Shown here: piece after piece, positions 62,001 through 64,000 of the stretch
Position numbering within the stretch: position 1 is the stretch's first letter
Layout: every line of letters begins with the position of its first letter
Assembly (NCBI GenBank): GCA_016793805.1
Contig: JAEUIZ010000042.1
Coordinates: forward strand, 62,001 to 126,000
Origin: Phycisphaerae bacterium
Lineage (GTDB): Bacteria > Planctomycetota > Phycisphaerae > Phycisphaerales > UBA1924
DNA: 64,000 nt
Direction of reading: 5' to 3'
Made by a program: the position numbers and the translations under genes
Notes under the pieces: generated by a model
Databases searched by the model: none
What the model was told of the DNA's origin: nothing
What the model saw: only the letters and a program-made list of their open reading frames with translations

Positions 62001-62554
62001 CGTCCGGACGCCGGGAAGACGTCCATGATCCCCCCGCGGATCGCGAAGTCGCCGGGCTCGTCGGCGGCATCGGTGCGCGTGTAGCCGGCGGCGGCGAGCC
62101 ATCGGGCGAGGTCGGCCATCGAGAGCGAGTCGCCGCGCGAGACGATGCGCGCCAGTGCCGGGAGGCTGGCCGGGCCGGGGACGGTCTGCATGAGCGCCTG
62201 GATCGGGGCGACAACGATCGCGGGCTGGTCGGGGGGCCACGAGGCGACGGCACGGACCGCGGCGAGTCGCTCGGCGAAGAGTTCGGCGCTCACGTTGGTC
62301 TCGCCGGGCAGGACCTCGAGCCCCGGGAGCCGGACGACTGGGAGGCCCGAGAGTTCGTCGGCGGCGTCGTCGGCCTCGTCGACGTGGGCGAGCACGAGCA
62401 GCACGGGGCGCGAGGCTTCGAGGGCGACGGCGGCGGCGAGCAGGTGCGTGGACGATCCGCTGGCGCCCGAGGCGACGACGTGCCGATCCGACGTCAGGAG
62501 GCGCGCGAGGTCCTTGACGGTGGGGAGCGAGCGGATGGAGCGGAGGAGGTCCAC
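59024..62554 (-). CDS. mfd: Transcription-repair coupling factor
   Basis: Mfd removes stalled RNA polymerase from damaged DNA and recruits UvrA. The 1176-residue length fits. The UvrB-like N-terminus (GDFAIRGGIMDVFPAS, PIRLDFFGDQLDRLHEVD), the RNA polymerase-interaction domain (FEPGDIVVHAEHGIARYLGL), helicase motifs (Walker A GDVGFGKTELAIRAA, DEEQRFGVEHKE, LSATPIPRTLHMS) and the TRCF C-terminal region (FRAAYGDIPAPTRRLLDLAELRVHA) are in order. The start GTG at 62554 has no strong ribosome-binding site and may lie slightly elsewhere. A Pro-rich C-terminal tail overlaps the neighbouring gene's 3' end. Confidence 0.95.
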   Translation of the reverse strand: MDLLRSIRSLPTVKDLARLLTSDRHVVASGASGSSTHLLAAAVALEASRPVLLVLAHVDEADDAADELSGLPVVRLPGLEVLPGETNVSAELFAERLAAVRAVASWPPDQPAIVVAPIQALMQTVPGPASLPALARIVSRGDSLSMADLARWLAAAGYTRTDAADEPGDFAIRGGIMDVFPASGRATLPSGEPAPVASPIRLDFFGDQLDRLHEVDPDTMGSTRELASLEVVAATAAPADEGVPFASLLPRGTLALIAETMEVTEQGRGYYERVSDARGVLGPPAVLREIKERCPGLAEVNQFSAGAASADARIELPFRALPSFHQDAAEAVMELGSLDGDVLVLCQNPGELQRFHELLAEFAPAARVESHLAYLHRGFVVADHATPAAAKEPPPPNHARPPGPPAALFLVPYHELLHRYHTRRHAVRLRAARAIDTFLDFEPGDIVVHAEHGIARYLGLKPMKPGARGTTQPNAVADAPAPSQRGHTPDPQEYLVLEFASRAKLLVPAANIDQIQKYVGGFKGKPQLSTLGGTRWKSQKDRVAESVKDLAAELLRVRAAREHMPGIRFPADTAWQREFEAEFPYEPTDDQAASLAEIKRDMQADRPMDRLVCGDVGFGKTELAIRAAFKAVEFGKQVAVLVPTTVLAEQHERTFRARFADYPFRVESVSRFKTAAEANHVLAALRKGHVDIIIGTHRLLSGDVKFADLGLVVIDEEQRFGVEHKEKLLRLRMTVDVLTLSATPIPRTLHMSMLGLRDISSLTTAPLDRRAIVTEVIPYNERRLAQAIARELTRDGQVYFVHNRVHNIRSVADQVQRLAPDARIVIGHGQMTPSELEDAMLRFMRRDADILVSTTIIESGIDIPTANTMIINDADRFGLADLHQLRGRVGRSKHRAYCYMLLPSDRAATEIAQKRLKAIEQYSMLGAGFKIAMRDLEIRGAGNLLGAEQSGHIAAVGYEMYCRLLEQATRDLTNQAPPATASAAALDLGITGTIPKTYIPSDLRRLEAYRRVATAATLPDLARVADDFRAAYGDIPAPTRRLLDLAELRVHAASLGVRTVSIRGLDLLFRTDRPDALAQRLCATRFPPPTKPRPPRFSERPSNATEPRPAPAAVRVLPPPSGERLHEVYLRLPPSAFEPDSLLAILRRRLAPAEPPTATPAPAPPPPAPRTSTTRN

Positions 62555-62650
62555 GTGTCGGTTGGGGCGCGCGAGGGCACCGACGCGGCCGCACGCGCGG
62601 CCCGTCGTGGCCGGGGGAGGGGCATGGTATCGAGAGCGGGGGCCTGGCTG

Positions 62651-63196
62651 CTACTTGTTGTCGTCGCCGGCGCCGATCGCGGCGGCGTCGCCGACGCCCT
62701 GTCCGGGCTTGGAGAGTTGGGTCACGATCCCGCCCGCGGCCAGCGCGCCCGCGGCGACGGAGGCGTGGTCGGGCTCGATGCGCATCGTGGCGGTGCTGTA
62801 GCGCCAGCCTGCGGCGTCGGCGCCGGCGGGGGCGCCGTCGAAGCGGACCTGCCACTTGCCGTTGTACGGGTTGCGGGGCCAGTCGCGGAGGTAGGGCCCG
62901 AGGACGCCCCCGCTGAGTTTGGGCGTCCCGTCGTCGAGGGTCTTGTAGACGAGGCGGAAGATGAGGGCCTTGGGGTCGGCGCTGGTGGTGCCGTCGGCTT
63001 CCTGGTGCGGGGCTCGGCCGACGTGCTCCTCGGTGTAGAGGTCGATGGCGTTCTGGAGGTTCGTGAGGGTGAGTTTGATCGAGCGATCGCGCGAGTTACG
63101 CTCGAGGCCTCCGAAGCGTGGCAGGGCGATGGCGGCGATGATCCCGATGATCGCGACCACCAGGACGAGTTCGATGAGCGAGAACCCCCGGCGCAC
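62651..63196 (-). CDS. Type IV pilin-like / pseudopilin protein
   Basis: The 181-residue protein begins RRGFSLIELVLVVAIIGIIAAIALPRF, a class III prepilin leader and hydrophobic helix. Cleavage after Gly4 would leave Phe5 as the first mature residue, and Glu9 is the conserved +5 glutamate. The start is a GTG at 63196 preceded by GGAGGGGG, which decides it over longer frames. The C-terminal domain resembles GspG-type pseudopilins, with NAIDLYTEEHVGR and WGRPY-like LRDWPRNPYNGKW. Such pseudopilins build type II secretion or type IV filaments; planctomycetes have many copies. No secretion gene is adjacent. Confidence 0.85.
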   Translation of the reverse strand: MRRGFSLIELVLVVAIIGIIAAIALPRFGGLERNSRDRSIKLTLTNLQNAIDLYTEEHVGRAPHQEADGTTSADPKALIFRLVYKTLDDGTPKLSGGVLGPYLRDWPRNPYNGKWQVRFDGAPAGADAAGWRYSTATMRIEPDHASVAAGALAAGGIVTQLSKPGQGVGDAAAIGAGDDNK

Positions 63197-63374
63197 GAAC
63201 GGCCCCCTCCGTGCCGGGCCCGCGGTGTCGTCCGCGTGCGCGGCGGCAGGCTGAAGATCGGACGAATCCGGCCGGGGGCGTGGTGCGAAGTCGCAGGGGC
63301 CGCGGGTCGCAGGGCGGCGGCGCCGGGGCGGCGGGGCGTAGCGGGCGAGTGGCGATCGACGGAGTCCAGTAACG

Positions 63375-63830
63375 ATGCGGGAGCACGAACTGCGGGCGGA
63401 AGTGACGATTCCTAGGCCGATTGAGGAGGTCTTTGGTTTCTTCGCCGACGCGGGCAATCTTCAGGCGATCACCCCGCCGTGGCTGCACTTCGCGATCGTG
63501 ACGCCGCGGCCGATCGAGATGCGCGAGGGGGCGCTGATCGACTACCGGCTGCGGGTTCGCGGGGTGCCGATGCGGTGGCGGACGCGGATCGTGAGGTGGA
63601 CGCCGCCGCACGGGTTTGTGGATGAGCAACTGCGTGGGCCGTATCGGTTGTGGTGGCACGAGCACGAGTTTCGCGAGGTGTCGGGCGGGACGCTGGCGAC
63701 GGACCGTGTGCGATACGCTGTGCCGATGGACCGGCTGGTGCACCGGTGGCTGGTTCGTCCGGACGTGGAGCGGATCTTTGAGTATCGGAAGCGCGCGCTG
63801 CTGCAACGGTTTGGGGCCGGGGCGGGCTGA
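63375..63830 (+). CDS. SRPBCC family protein (polyketide cyclase/START-like)
   Basis: This 151-residue protein has the START/SRPBCC fold pattern: IPRPIEEVFGFFADAGNLQAITPPWLHFAIV at the start, then beta strands and the C-terminal helix FEYRKRALLQRFG. Such proteins bind hydrophobic ligands. DEQLRGPYRLWWHEHEF is typical of a subgroup that is sometimes called ligand-binding SRPBCC. The start codon ATG at 63375 is plausible but lacks a strong site. It precedes the CDGSH gene by 19 bp, so the two may be co-transcribed. Confidence 0.88.
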   Translation: MREHELRAEVTIPRPIEEVFGFFADAGNLQAITPPWLHFAIVTPRPIEMREGALIDYRLRVRGVPMRWRTRIVRWTPPHGFVDEQLRGPYRLWWHEHEFREVSGGTLATDRVRYAVPMDRLVHRWLVRPDVERIFEYRKRALLQRFGAGAG

Positions 63831-63849
63831 GCGCGGAAGCGGAGGAGCG

Positions 63850-64000
63850 ATGGCGCGGCTGCTCAGGAACGATCAGATGGGTCCGTACCGGATCGACCCG
63901 GCGGACTTCCCGAAGGACGGCAAGGCGATCTGGGTGTGCGGGTGCGGGCTGTCGGCGAACATGCCGTATTGCGACAAGGCCCACAACGCCTGCCGACAGG
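63850..64000 (+). CDS. CDGSH iron-sulfur domain protein, 3' end beyond the window
   Basis: The 50 residues present match a CDGSH-type iron-sulfur domain. Cys30, Cys32, Cys41 and His45 fit the C-x-C-x2-S-x3-P-x-C-D-x2-H cluster-binding pattern. Such proteins hold a [2Fe-2S] cluster and act in iron or redox handling. GGAGGAG lies directly upstream of the ATG. The C-terminus is outside the window, so total length is unknown. Confidence 0.88.
   Translation, partial: MARLLRNDQMGPYRIDPADFPKDGKAIWVCGCGLSANMPYCDKAHNACRQ

Overview
The window looks like chromosomal DNA of a high-GC planctomycete, most likely class Phycisphaerae. The evidence is indirect. Several secreted proteins end in paired cysteine-containing dockerin-like motifs (NCDGST..PVLNVNDFVCF). 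There are RCC1-repeat proteins with PEP-CTERM-like tails, a LEPR-type N-terminal motif, an OmcB-like cysteine-rich repeat lipoprotein, and a split rplKAJL / rpoBC cluster. No rRNA, insertion sequence, prophage or CRISPR array was seen.

Layout. 0-3 kb: the end of a DEAD-box helicase gene, tRNA-Arg, rpsT, a CPBP membrane protease and a small unknown gene. 3-19 kb: rplK-rplA-rplJ-rplL and rpoB-rpoC on the plus strand. Two minus-strand pairs of RCC1-repeat genes flank rplKAJL, and one of them separates it from rpoB. Three of the four RCC1 genes are broken by short slippage-type indels. 19-31 kb: glmS, a TolC-like lipoprotein, a GH35 beta-galactosidase, a PDZ protein, a phosphotransferase, yicC, secG, tRNA-Ser and an M32 carboxypeptidase. 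31-41 kb: cell-surface genes, comprising two dockerin-tailed proteins, an erythromycin-esterase-like protein, a cyclophilin fused to a LEPR motif, two tandem small membrane proteins and the OmcB-like lipoprotein, plus aat. 40-46 kb: a PEGA lipoprotein overlapping lptB, then acnA, a vapBC module and ogt. 46-51 kb: an unknown exported protein coupled to an nfeD-nfeD-floA (flotillin) operon. 51-64 kb: a repeat protein with a dockerin-like tail, a PLP decarboxylase, a Ser/Thr kinase with a long helical C-terminus, mfd, a pilin-like protein, a SRPBCC protein and a truncated CDGSH protein.

The most unusual signal is not a gene. Near 47.27 kb, inside an intact reading frame, base composition on the plus strand flips sharply from C-rich to G-rich. 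The flip affects genes on both strands, and an 18-bp ParB-site-like palindrome (GTGTGCCACGTGGAACAC) lies in the flip zone. The polarity fits a replication origin or an origin-proximal centromere. If so, rplKAJL and rpoBC would be transcribed head-on to replication, which is unusual.

Much of the rest is envelope biology: LptB for lipopolysaccharide export, SecG, a TolC-like protein, flotillin/NfeD membrane domains, and exported proteins carrying one of two C-terminal tail types. All calls come from reading the sequence; no database search was run.
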